A stretch of DNA of 64,000 nucleotides from Lucinisca nassula (taxonomy: Eukaryota; Mollusca; Bivalvia; Lucinida; Lucinidae): NCBI GenBank assembly GCA_963580285.1, contig OY757012.1, positions 166,520,652 through 166,584,651 on the forward strand, given 5' to 3'. Below, in pieces: positions 21,905 to 32,194 of the stretch (position 1 is its first letter; every line of letters starts with the position of its first letter). The position numbers were made by a program, and so were the translations under genes. The notes under the pieces are model-generated. The model made no database searches. It worked only from the letters and a program-made list of their open reading frames with translations, and had not been told where the DNA came from.

Positions 21905-21955
21905 TATAGGTTGCGGGTTATTGCTAGAACCGTTCTAAAGAGTACCCACAACCAA
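21905..21955. mobile_element. hairpin MITE family 1, core fragment
   Basis: GGTTGCGGGTTATTGCTAG, AACCGTTCT and AAAGAGTACCCACAACC form the short version of the family's central palindrome. No terminal repeats are seen. Confidence 0.4.
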
Positions 21956-22422
21956 TGCCATATAATCAAAATGTTACAAGTAAATAAAGAGTAATGAAAT
22001 CCTAACGCTTCGTTTTATAGTCGATCAAGTGTGTTTGATAAATGCACTGGTTAAATACGACCTCATATGCGCCGTCGTTCAGGTCGACGTCACAGCACGT
22101 TACGTGACGTCACTTAACATTCCTTCAGTGTCATCACAATATGGCTAGATTCTTATAATCTTTGCGACCCCCAAAACTGTAGATCTAGGCAACTACACGT
22201 GACCAGGCCATGGAATGAAAACATCGCTGTCTGAGTGAATCAGATCACACAGGAAAACGTCCATTAAAACAATATGTCTGTATGCTGGATTGGGTAATAA
22301 AACAGTTACTTGATTGCTGTTTGAAAAATAGTCAAAAGTATAACCGTTCGGTGTTGTCGACGACTTGACCGACTCTCTATCAAAATTGCTTAAACCGTTC
22401 CGTGATTTGAGGTTTAGATTAG

Positions 22423-22493
22423 CCTCGATAATGCAGTGGTTAACACGTTCCACTTATGATCGAGAGGTTGTGCGTTCGAATCCGGAATGAGTG
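22423..22493 (+). repeat. tRNA-like SINE head, degenerate
   Basis: An A-box-like ATGCAGTGGTTAAC and B-box-like GTGCGTTCGAATCC are 40-50 bp apart, but the anticodon and acceptor stems do not close. Probably a SINE remnant, not a tRNA gene. Confidence 0.4.
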
Positions 22494-22606
22494 TTCTCGA
22501 GCGATTCAATAATTTAGAAGCTTTTATTGCAGTCGAACTAAAATAAATTAGTATAAACTAATTGGCCATGCCCTAGGGCTCCTTAGCTCCCATAGACTTA
22601 TAATAG

Positions 22607-23226
22607 ATTAACGTCAAGAATCATATTCGTTGTGCACAGTTGCTTGCCGACTTATTCTTGTACTCGTATGAGGCGGAGTTTGTACAAGGTCTCCTCAAAG
22701 CAGGCAAGAAACGCCTCGCACAACAATTCAATTTCACCTGCAGATGTATAGATGATTTATTGTCTCTGAAAAATAAAATGCTAAATTCGTAGAGTACTTG
22801 GAATTCATCTATTCACGTGAACTTGAAATTAAGGAAACAAGAGAGACGGCAACCTCCTCCTCATACTTGGATTGTTATCTCTATATTGACAACGGGAAAC
22901 TTACTACTAGGCTGTACAATAAACGAGATGACTTCAATTTTCCCATTGTTGACTTTCCCTTCTTGAGCAGTAATATCCCGTCTGCACCAGCATATGGAGT
23001 TTACGTTTCACAGTTAATCCGTTATGCTAGAGCCTGTTCCTAGTATCAGGACTTTATGGAACGTGGGAAGTGTGCTCACTACCAGGTTGTTATACCAGGG
23101 GTATCAAAACACCAAACTGGTATCAACACTAAAGAAGTTCTATGGGAGGCACCATGATCTTGTTGATCCGTACAATGTGGCTATTTCCAGAATTATTTCT
23201 GATGTGTTTGCCAATGGAAAGCGATA
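22607..23226 (+). pseudogene. second Penelope-like RT family, C-terminal fragment
   Basis: Pieces in several frames read LLADLFLYSYEAEFVQGLL, FTCRCIDDLLSLKNKML (YxDD box as CIDD), LEIKETRETATSSSYLD, LYNKRDDFNFPIVDFPF, AYGVYVSQLIRYARAC and KKFYGRHHDLVDPYNVAIS. These align block for block with the main PLE RT (YDKRDDFDFEIVNFPF; YGVYISQLIRFARVC) but are clearly a different family. Frameshifts near 22795 and 23045 kill it. Confidence 0.7.
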
Positions 23227-23483
23227 GGAAGACTTCCAAAATCTCGGACATACCCTTCTCGGCATTTACTCCTTTTTTCGTTTAGGTCGATAGGCATGGT
23301 GGGCGAAGCTTGCTTACCAAGTAATGTTTATTATCCTGGGACGCCTGATTGCACCCTTCTGGAGTACATGTCTGTTGGTCGGAACATTAATATTTGCCAT
23401 TTGTCTTTGGATTAATGATTTTGGGTTAATGCTTTGGTACTACAACCTAAACTACCTTGAAACCACTGGGCCCAGATTACTGA

Positions 23484-23780
23484 TTAAAGTGAGGTTTAAC
23501 GTCCCCGTTGACACAGTATTGGTCGTTTTGAAGACGTCGCTTCCATTTTCGAGGGACTTTTACCCAACACTGATATGAAATGGCATCTCAAGCCCTGTCG
23601 CCCAATGAAACCAATAGGGTTTATATGCATGGGTGGTCCAACTGGCGCCAGTTTTTTTGGACAGACTTCGAACCTCTAGCTGTTTACCAGTACACATGTA
23701 GGGTAGGTTTCAGCTCTGCATGGAAGCACCATGGAGCCCAATCTATTTCTTCAAGCCACGATGGGCATTCTAAACATCAC
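23484..23780 (+). repeat. dispersed repeat D (GTTTAACGTCCCCGT family), copy 1
   Basis: Starts at GTGAGGTTTAACGTCCCCGT and contains GAAATGGCATCTCAAGCCCT and GTCGCCCAATGAAACCAATAGG, ending near an AGCCACGATGGGC motif. Other copies are at 43160-43427, 56338-56640 and, inverted, 61065-61510; a start fragment is at 34708-34745. No coding or terminal repeats are seen, and its class is unknown. Confidence 0.65.
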
Positions 23781-23799
23781 TTATGATTTTCTGATACAC

Positions 23800-24290
23800 A
23801 GGTGAGCGATATAGGGCCATTCTGGCCCTCTTGTCTATTTTTAACTCTGGTGGCCGTCTTGTTCACACGAGCCAAACAGTTTGAAGATTTTTGGTAGAAG
23901 GTCATCCAAGGAACATGCCTGTAAAATATTTTGAAATCCAAACACTGGATAAGCAGGAGATCTTGTTCATTATAACAGCTAGAACGGTTTGAGCATTTAT
24001 GGTAGCGCGTCATCCATCAATTGGTCGGGGAGAAGTGGCTTGAAGGTGTTTCTATTTTAGCTCTGGCGGCCAACTTGTTCTTCCGAGCGGAATGGTTTGA
24101 GCAATTTTGGTATAGGGTCACCTCAGGAAGACTCATGTGAAATGATTTCAGATTCCATCCACTGGTTAAGGAGAAGAACTCGTTTATTTTTTTCTAGTTT
24201 TAGTTCTTGTGGCCATGTTTTTTTCACCCGAGCGGAATGGTTGAGCAATTCTGATAGAGGGTCAGGTCGTCTACAACACCGGAGGGTTAT
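23800..24290 (+). repeat. diverged tandem repeat with terminal GGGCCAT hairpin
   Basis: Opens with AGGTGAGCGATATAGGGCC and a GGGCCATTCTGGCCC hairpin, then two to three diverged ~200-bp units with GGCGGCCAACTTGTTC, CGAGCGGAATGGTTTGAGCA, GGTCACCTCAGGAA and CCACTGGTTAAGGAG. The opposite-strand relative is at 29690-30200, and the same boundary motif in reverse is at 53768-53800. Confidence 0.55.
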
Positions 24291-24364
24291 AATTTTGACT
24301 ATTTTTCAAACAGCAATCAAATAACTGTTTTATTACCCATACCGGCATACAGACATATTGTTTT

Positions 24365-24640
24365 CTTTACGAAAACATGCCTATACAAATACACTGTAAA
24401 TTTTTCCACCGAAAAAAATATTAAGATAAAAAATTGCGATATTTTTTCTTATTTCTGCTCAAAACATAAATTGTGGGCACTCGTTAGAACCGCCTCATCG
24501 GGGCGGTTCGAACGAGTACCCACAATCTATGCTTTAGAGCAGAAATAAGAAAAAATAAGGTTTATCGCTGTAAACCCCGTTTGACTGTATAAAAGTGGGG
24601 TTCAGGGGGATAAGAATAATAAAGATGTGTTTTTGTGATG
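24365..24640. mobile_element. hairpin MITE family 1, copy in inverted-repeat arm
   Basis: Left end TTTACGAAAACATGCC, right end GATGTGTTTTTGTGATG; near-perfect central palindrome (GTGGGCACTCGTTAGAACC ... GGTTCGAACGAGTACCCAC) at 24472-24525, flanked by inverted TTATTTCTGCTC/GAGCAGAAATAA blocks. Non-coding. Such a hairpin could fold as a miRNA-precursor-like stem if transcribed. Confidence 0.75.
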
Positions 24641-24959
24641 TTACCCTACCAGCATACAGACATATTGTTTTAACGGACGTTTTCCTGTGTGATCTGATTC
24701 ACTAAGACAGCGATGTTTTCATTTCCATGGCCTGGCCACGTGCAGATGCCTTGATCTAACGTTTTGGGGGTCTCAAAGATAATAACTGGAAAACCAGTCT
24801 AACCGTCCAATAGTACACTATATTGGACGATAATATAGTTCACTCAGGCTAACACTGGTTAAATTCATCACATAGCCAAAAATACACCTATAACACTTCA
24901 GTTATATTAGAGCTTGGGTTATAATTAAGAAATGAAATTAATTAGGGGCTCGAAAATTT

Positions 24960-26085
24960 ATTTGCGGGTGACCTATAGTAATCAACCTGTCTGTCCGTCC
25001 ACATTTTTTATGTTTTTTTTTCTTAATAACTTAAAAACCGTCAGGCGCATCAACTTCAAACTTTAAATATAAGGTCACAATATCATTACACAATTGCATG
25101 GCAAGTAACGTAACTCTAGCTGCAATACTCTCAGACTTATGGCCCTTTGAAAAACGTAAATCCCCATTTTTCATGTTTTTTTCTTAATAACTTGCAAACC
25201 GTCAAACCTATCAACTTCAAAGTTTAAATATATGGTCTCACTATCATTACACAATTTTATGACAAGTTAAGTAACTGTAGTTTCAATACTTTCAGAGTTA
25301 TGGCCCTTTGAAAAACATAAAAATTCAGCTTTTTTCGCCTTGTTTTCATTTTTATTTCAAAACCGCTATAGATATTCAAATGAAACTTCCTATAGTTACT
25401 GACAGTTGCCCTATAGTAATGCCCTGTCTGTCTGTCCGTCCGTCCGTCCATCCGCACTAACCAATGTATAGTTAGGTGGCTATGTAAATGGACAGAATCA
25501 ATGTAAGTCAATGGGATTTATTCCGTTAGACACCGAAAATACTTCTTTTCTGTGGCTAAAAGTAGCCACTTAAGTATCGATCCTGCCAATAATAGCCACA
25601 TAAGTATACATCCATGAGAACGTCCGTCCGTCCATCTGTCTGTCCATCTGACCGTCTGTCCATCAACATTTTTCATGTTTACAAACCTTCAAACACATCA
25701 TTTTCAACCGTTAAAGGTCAGATCACAACAACATTAAACAATTTCAAGGCAAGTTACTTAACTCTAGCTATAATGCTCTGAGAGTTATTGCCTTTTGAAA
25801 AACAAAAAAAAATCTCCTTTTTTCGTCTTTTGTTAATTCCAAAACCAATATAGATATCCAAATGAAAATGAAGCTGAAGTTATTGACAGTTGCCATATAG
25901 TAATACCCTTTCGTGTTTTATTCATAACTTACAAACCGTCAAATGCATCAACTTCAAACTTTAGATATTAGGTCACAATATCATTGCACAATTGCATGGC
26001 AAGTTACGTAACTCTAGCTATAATTATTATGGTTATCGCCCTTTGAAAAAAAATCCAACTCCTCTGATGGCACTGCCGGGGCCCT
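24960..26085. repeat. diverged tandem repeat with CGTC minisatellite
   Basis: Repeating blocks CTTAATAACTTACAAACCGTCAA, ATCATTACACAATTGCATGGC, AAGTTACGTAACTCTAGC and TTATGGCCCTTTGAAAAA recur about every 165-200 bp, with CGTCCGTCC-rich runs at 25425-25450 and 25620-25640. No gene. Confidence 0.65.
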
Positions 26086-26384
26086 AGTCAGTTTCACTGA
26101 CAGCTCTAGTTTATTTAACGTTCATTGAAGTATGACCGTTAAATGAATGACCTTTATTACTTAAACGTGTATATATATTATTTCCCAACCATAAAATGGC
26201 GAAAAGAATCTAAATCTTGGCTGTAGTGAAAGAAGAAAAACAAGCCACGTAGTCTTTTTATTAACTGCGGAACAGCGTCGTTGGCGTTATAACGTGGACG
26301 TCGCCCAGTCATATCGGAGAGAACCATTGTAAACACCATTACTTCCAAATAGTTAACCATAGGGCTTTATCTGCAAATGCACTG

Positions 26385-27435
26385 AGGTTGAAAATATACC
26401 GAGGATATTACATGAGTGTTACTGTATTACTGAATTTATTAAACGACTTGAGGAAAAAGGATAAAATGCTAGGCTTCGCCGAACATTTTATCCCTTGTTC
26501 CTCAACAAGTTTAATAAATTTGATAATAGATCAGCACGAAGGCAAAAATCTATTTATCATATGACAATTAAAACAAATTGTATTCACGATTTGTTTTACA
26601 AAAATGTCAATATGCTGCCATTAAAAATTGCGACGTCGGCGTGCGTGGACCATTGCGGGCGTATCTAACTAATTTGCATATTTAACCCACTGGTGGTTTA
26701 CCGAATTTAATACATAGAGGATATTTTTTTTTCAGTGTAAGATCGAATTTTATTCCATCGAATGAACACCAAAACTGTTATTTTCACGAGTGGCGTAGCC
26801 ACGAGTGAAAATAGCAGTTTTGGTGTTCATGAGTGAAATAAAATTTGATCTTGCACTGAAAAAATCAAATTTTCTGTTTCTTACATGCTTCAAAAGGCAA
26901 TATTTAGCGTCTTTAATGGTGTCGCTCACATTCGGAGAAAATTATCTTTGTTCCTGTTCGTTTCGCGTCAATTTAGTGGGGTCCATCGTGTTTAGTGGGT
27001 ATACTATTGGGTGTAAACTGAAAGTTTGCACCTGAGAAATGGCCTGGGATGGTATTATTATGAATGATTAATGAAATAATTGAGAGAGTAGTTTTCCAAA
27101 GAAGTTGCTGCCAAGTCTAACGTCGCGCGACAAAAGACGTGACGTCAGCGTCATAAATGACGTCAGTAACGTCCCCGTCACACATGAACGGGCTATGCGT
27201 CAATTAGAACACATTTCAGTATTGTTCAGTTATCTGACAAAGATAAAATTGAAATTAGAGTTAGATTTGAAGAAAAAAGTAGTCCCAAACAGTGAAAAAT
27301 AAAAAATCGTATTTTCACTGTTTGAAACAGTGAAAATATCGATTTATATTTCACTGATAAATCTCTATCATTCATTGAAAAGCATGTAAGAAATGACGTT
27401 ATTACATTCTCAGACGCGACGTCATTTGATAAAGA
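26385..27435. mobile_element. foldback MITE family 3, interrupted copy
   Basis: The outer part (26385-26721 and 27390-27435) matches 42000-42362: a long hairpin (TTTATTAAACGACTTGAGG opposite CCTCAACAAGTTTAATAAA), TTTATCATATGACA, TTTGCATATTTAACCCACTG and GACGTTATTACATTCTCAGA. Between lies an additional ~670 bp starting with another perfect-looking hairpin (26729-26863, arms ~60 bp around GTGGCGTAGCCAC) and ending with short AACAGTGAAAAT hairpins near 27290-27355. Confidence 0.6.
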
Positions 27436-27469
27436 AGAATATATCAGGCAATATGGGTGTGTTACCACA

Positions 27470-28049
27470 ATGTTTTGAAATAACGTCGGGGGGGGGGGGG
27501 GAGGGGCTTGTGGTAAGAGGATCTACCCTTATCCTGTTAACCGTGTTAACCCTTTTTTGTTGCAAACAGTGTAGATCCGGACCAGAAGCCATATATTCAG
27601 GATGTTCACTGCTTGTCATGCAGTTCGGGAATTAAATGAATGCGTTCTTTCAAGCAGTTTGAGTGGCTGGAATTCAGCAATTGATGTGGCTGAATTAATT
27701 TATTTAGCAGGATAAGGTTTAAGGTCTAGTGACAAAATATGAAACTTAGCAACATACCATCAATCGGGGAGAATGTCATGTTGAACCCCGATTTACCTAC
27801 TGCGAAGTCTGAGTAAAAGCCAATATGCAAAACATGCATGTCACTTGTTATTAGGATTTTAGTACCAATACCGCAATATAGATGAACTTTTTTCACTAGG
27901 ATAATCTGAAAAAAAAACGAATTTGATTTCATGCGACACAGTTGGGCCGGGCAGCAGGCAGAGGCGACGACTTGGATAAGTCCATGCCTCGAATTCCAGA
28001 CAATTCGTCTCCACGTTCCCAGTTATTAAATCAGTGATTGCCACGTGCA
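27470..28049. other. G-run and unassigned sequence
   Basis: A run of about 13 G at 27489-27501 followed by sequence with no recognisable feature up to the PLE copy at 28050. Confidence 0.3.
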
Positions 28050-28998
28050 CTTTAGATCAATTCGATTCGCCAGAGTGTCTAGTCTTTCATCTAAATTCAA
28101 TACTCTTTATAAATTGTTAACCGCTAAACTTCGTATTCATGGTTATCGGTATCGGTTTCATACACTACGCAAAGCCTTTTCGAAATATTATAACGGTCTT
28201 TCCGATTTAGTTGGACTTAAATCTCTTCTGCAACATGGTCTTTCGGAACCTGAAGTTTATAGTGACTGGGTATATAAATTCAGAAAATATATACTTGCCA
28301 TGACTTCAGTTTCCGATTTCGTGAAATCATTCTTCGATATTAAAGGATTGGGTGCAACATAAATGTAATACGACAGATTGCATGCATGGTTTTAACCCAA
28401 TCACGTTTGATAACTTTGCTTCCATCTTTAATTCCACACCGGTGGGTCAGGCCTCAGATTCTATGACGGTTCCAGTGAAAAGTAAAAAAATAAACTTTAT
28501 GCAATGTTGGCTGGTACCTGATGCTCTGTCTCTGGTCGGGTCCATCGGAGTCTAACAGTTGGTTTTCTTTTGTTCCAGTGTTTCCTTGCTGTCGAGTCCT
28601 CGCCGTTGTTTCATCTCTGTGGTGGTTTGACTTTTTATGTTCTCGGAGATGTTGCACTAATGTGTTAGGTGTTAGGAAAGCCTTCATGCGGACTGAGCAT
28701 ATTGTTTGTTTAAATCGCGATGGAAGTAAGGGCGATGATTGCGCCCGCGTGAAAACGAATGAAGCCCCCACCCACCCCAACCCAACCCTCAAGTGATATA
28801 CTTTTCACTGGCCGTACCAAGACGGGTTTCCTGGCGTGTTTTACATTTGTTTTAGTTCGTAAAAGCAACTATCCTTTGGGCTTTCCGCCCTTGGTGTTTC
28901 CATTAGGGTCTAGTTATATCAAGTTTTTGGTGTTTCTGATGGAAGGTGTCGTTTAATTGTATCTATTCCTGTTCATTACTTTTACTTCTGTTTAGCAC
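28050..28998 (+). mobile_element. Penelope-like element, diverged, 5'-truncated
   Basis: RT thumb fragment plus 3' region with terminus TTTACTTCTGTTT at about 28998. The sequence is much more diverged than copies 1, 4 and 8, for example a 9-bp expansion GYRYRFHTLRK. Confidence 0.75.
28054..28483 (+). pseudogene. PLE RT C-terminal fragment, broken
   Basis: Reads IRFARVSSLSSKFN, LLTAKLRIHGYRY, LRKAFSKYYNGLSDLV, LLQHGLSEPEVYSDWVYKFRK, then a frameshift near 28290 and fragments of RQTACMVLTQSRL and TPVGQASDSMTVP. Dead. Confidence 0.7.
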
Positions 28999-29023
28999 TG
29001 AAGAGGTACTTGCGCTTTATAAC

Positions 29024-29063
29024 TTTGGGTCGATCGGTCGATTGATAAACAATCGACCCAAAA
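29024..29063. other. small perfect hairpin
   Basis: TTTGGGTCGAT and ATCGACCCAAA are inverted around a nested GTCGATTG/CAATCGAC stem. It lies just after a PLE terminus. Function unknown; possibly a MITE end. Confidence 0.5.
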
Positions 29064-29225
29064 GGAACACTGCTGAAGACATGGCAATTCCAATACGCCA
29101 CATTTGCATGTTATCATATTTTAAAGGGAATGGGAACACCTGGCAGATTTTTCTGCCATTTTTCGAAGGGAGACAACTTTCGGGACTTCCTTTTCACTTT
29201 TCTATAATTTCAGTCCCGCCGAAAA

Positions 29226-29299
29226 AGGGGTCTACTCTCAACGGAAAGAATTTGCTCATTGGGAGCAAATTCTTACCTTTAAGAGTTGACCCCTATCGA
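29226..29299. other. long imperfect hairpin
   Basis: GGGGTCTACTCTCAA pairs with TTAAGAGTTGACCCC and AAAGAATTTGCTC with GGAGCAAATTCTT around a 4-nt loop ATTG, giving arms of about 33 bp with few mismatches. Resembles a small foldback element or miRNA-like precursor. 29300-29690 holds nothing recognised. Confidence 0.5.
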
Positions 29300-29689
29300 C
29301 ATGGGAGACAAAATCACTTTTGCAGAACTTGCCTGCCCTGAAGGTGACCCCATTCCCCTTATATGTCGGGGTGAACAGTCACTCAAAAATAGTTACAATT
29401 GATATTCGAGAAGGTCGAAACTTTCTCTACTAAACCGAAAGGCAGACTGACCTGACGTTTCTAGCACTGAAAGCATCGAAATGAATTGTAGATCAAAAGC
29501 AGATCCGAAATTAAGATTGTCGCTATTTAGAAAATGAATTTTGAACTTCTTCTAAAACAAAAGGAAGATTGCTTCCTGAGAACGTGTTAATAAAAAAAGC
29601 TTTAAAAAAAAACTTATATCATTTCAAGCGGAAATCCAAGATTGCTGCTAAAATATTTCGTATAATTTACATGAGCACGAAGTGCTCAA

Positions 29690-30200
29690 TGTGATCTATT
29701 GTGATCGATCTCTGTCCGTCGTCTGCCGTCCGCGCGTCGATCCTCTCGTCCGTGCGTCCGTCGTCGACTTTTGCTTAAAACTACTTCTCCAAAACTGCTG
29801 GACAGATTGTGAAAAACTTTCACAGGAATGTTCTTTGAGTGACCCTCTACCAAACCTGCTCCAACTGTTCCGCGGTGAACAAAAAGGCCGACAGAACTAA
29901 ACATAGAAAACCCTTTAAACTACTTCTCCTCCTTAACCAGTACATGGATCTTGAATTAATTTCACAGAAATGTTCCTTGGGTGACCCTTTACAAAAACTG
30001 CTCAAACAGTTCTGCGTGGATGACAGGATGGCTGCCAGAAATAAAAGTAGCAAAACATTTAAAGGGTTTTGCCTCCTTAACCAGTGGATGGATTTCGAAA
30101 TAAGTTAACAGGAATGGTCCTCGGTTGCCACTCTACTAAAACTTCTCAAACTATACCGCTCTGGTGAACAGGATGACCGCCAGAGCTAAAGATAGTCCCC
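29690..30200 (-). repeat. diverged tandem repeat, same class as 23800-24290
   Basis: Two to three ~175-bp units with CTTCTCCTCCTTAACCAGT, TTCACAGAAATGTTCC, GGGTGACCCTTTACAAAAAC and CTGCTCAAACAGTTC, preceded by a CGTCCG-rich stretch (29710-29770). Orientation is opposite to 23800-24290. Confidence 0.55.
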
Positions 30201-30559
30201 AAACAGTAGGGGTCGTAAACCCTCAATTCATTTGTCATTAACTGCATCGCGTTTTTTGACTTGGTCACATAATGTTTGCAGTCGGCGCACAACAAAACCT
30301 ACAGGAAGACGTGTGTACATCTGAGTCTGCGCAGGTGCACCGACTGCATATCGACCTTCTGTAGTCTCTTAGCAACAACCTATGCCTCTAACGAGACCGA
30401 TTTGACGTGCAAGCCTATCTTGCCGTACATGTTTTCTTGCAGGTTTTGTTATTCTCTGGCTTGCGGCAGGAATGAATGAATCTTCAAATTAACGATTCAA
30501 AAATAGAAACAGAGAACACATTTTTCCTAATGAGGGACAATCTAGAGAAAATGTAACAA
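30201..30559. other. no recognisable feature
   Basis: Unique-looking sequence without a supported gene. Confidence 0.25.
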
Positions 30560-31154
30560 TATAGAAGTGAAGGCAATAATCGGGAATCGATACAATTAAC
30601 CCACAGCACCCATCAGAGACACCAAAGGGAAAAAACACAAACATGAGACAACTAGACCCTAATGGAAACACCAATAGGGGAAAGCCAACATTACAGTAAC
30701 TTTCCCACAAATGGCCAATTGGCTATCCAAAACAAAAAATGAAAGCGTTACACAGACTTAAAGACAAACCATTGCAAAAAAAAAAAAAAAAAAAAAAAAA
30801 AAACGCGACAGAAGAACCGCCTTGGAACGGTCAGTGAAACTAATTCGACTGGGGGCTTAAATCGATTTTGCGTGGCCGCAATCCTCGCCCACACTTCCGT
30901 TGCGATTTAGACAAATAATTTGTTCAGTCCGCATGAAGGCCTCCTAACGCCTCATTGCAACATCTCCGAGAACACAACAATCTAAAATCACAGAGATGAA
31001 ACAACGGTGAGGACTCGACAGCAAGAAACCACTGAAATGCTGGAGCAAAAGAAAATCAACTGTAAGACTCCGATGGGCCCGACAAGAGACAAAGTATCAG
31101 GTACCAACCAACATTACATAAAATGTAATTCTCTATAATTCCCAGTAAGCCTTT

Positions 31155-31975
31155 ACGCTGGAACCGTCATAGAAGCTGAGGCCTGACCCACCTGCCTGCA
31201 ATTTAGGAGGAAAGTAAAGTTGTAAACCGGGATTGGGTTAACTACCAATCATGTAGTCTGTCGTATAACATTTATGTTGTACCTAATCTTTAACAATGAT
31301 TTTACGAAATTGGGTGCTGAAGTCACTGCAATTATATATTTTGCTGAATTTACATACTAAGTTACCATAAATTTCGAGTTCCGATAAACCTTGTTGCAGA
31401 AGAGATTTAAGTCCAACATTGACTTTTGAAATTAAACCGGAATGACGTCTATAAAATGAAAAGCTTAACTGTTGCCTTTGGAAACAAAGAACAAATAAAA
31501 GAACGAAAATTGGAGACTCGGTCTCATTGAGTCTCTTCATACACAGCAATATAGTTTGCAAGGCTGCATACGCATACAAGCACCGGCTTAAGCGATATTA
31601 GATTTTCTAAGTAATCAGAATGGGCTCGATGATCCCAAAGGAAAAGAAAATATAATCTTCACTATGATGAAGCAGGGGAGAATTTTTACGGCTGCCACAC
31701 GGCACTTAACACCAGTTCCAGTGAGGTAAAATAAAAAGCTAAAAGGTTGCCTTTGGAAACAAAGAACACATAATAGAACGAAAATCGGAGTCTCGGTTTT
31801 ATTGAGGCTCTTCATACACAGAAATATAGTTTGCAAGGCCGCATACGCCTCCTAACACCGGCTTAAGCGATACTCGATTTTTCAAAGTAACCAGAATGGG
31901 CTCAATTTTGAAAAGGCTTTATGAGTTTATGATACCGATAACTCTGATTACGAAGTTTAGCAGTTAACAATTTAT
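31155..31975 (-). pseudogene. PLE RT C-terminal fragment, interrupted
   Basis: Encodes VNVGLKSLLQQGLSELEIYGNLVCKFSKIYNC (in parts) and FSTQFRKIIVKD, followed by decayed tail blocks. Upstream of the insertion, the codons for LLTAKLRNQSYRYHK are seen at about 31920-31970. Broken by stops and the insertion. Confidence 0.65.
31459..31905. mobile_element. dimeric short repeat, 275-bp unit, inserted in a PLE
   Basis: Two head-to-tail copies of a ~275-bp unit, the second incomplete (GTTGCCTTTGGAAACAAAGA at 31471 and 31746; CCGGCTTAAGCGATA near 31584 and 31859). The insertion separates two parts of the PLE RT. A ~100-bp part (31630-31735: GATCCCAAAGG, CACTATGATGAAGCAGG, TTTTTACGGCTGCCACAC, ACACCAGTTCCAGTGAGGT) matches the hammerhead dimer at 59367-59830. 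No intact hammerhead core was found here. Confidence 0.7.
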
Positions 31976-32194
31976 TACGAGTCCGTAAGATGTGTTCCTT
32001 GCAAAGCCCATTCCCGATAATTGTTTTAAGTTTGCGCACGGCGAAACATACAGTCTATAAGCGCACGTTCAGATAAGCATGCACACCCGCCCTGTCTGAT
32101 CTGAGACGTTCATATTCGCATGGAGTCTAATATTGTTCAGTCTCTCTTTTAAAGAGCAATAAATAAGACAACGGTTTCTGGGTCGATTTTATAT

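Larger units (their letters stand above)
22157..24785. mobile_element. element with ~190-bp long terminal inverted repeats
   Basis: The left arm (about 22157-22350) and right arm (about 24280-24365 plus 24645-24785) are inverted copies sharing GACCCCCAAAAC, GGCCAGGCCATGGAA/T, GAAAACATCGCTGTCT, GATCACACAGGAAAACGTCC, AACAATATGTCTGTATGC and CAAACAGCAATCAA. Identity is high by eye. The right arm contains a hairpin MITE and a partial duplication. Inside are a second RT family, a dispersed repeat and a tandem repeat, so it is either a composite foldback element or a chance inverted duplication. Confidence 0.6.
30560..31975 (-). mobile_element. Penelope-like element, minus strand, with dimeric insertion
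   Basis: Diverged copy with terminus ATAGAAGTGAAGGCAATAAT, a 3' region containing a run of about 27 A (30777-30803), and an RT tail from about 31155 to 31458. A dimeric repeat is inserted at 31459-31905, after which the RT resumes to about 31975. Confidence 0.75.

Noticed and set aside
22130..22160. CRE-like TGACGTCA sites near 22084-22112
   Set aside because: Short motifs without an adjacent gene or promoter; expected by chance in this much sequence.
22423..22493. tRNA gene on the plus strand
   Set aside because: Box motifs only; the anticodon stem has a C-C mismatch and there is no acceptor stem.
31500..31540. Possible hammerhead in the 275-bp dimer (CTCAATGAGACC on the minus strand)
   Set aside because: Core bases do not match CTGANGA/GAAA; the sequence forms a simple GAGACTC/GAGTCTC hairpin instead.
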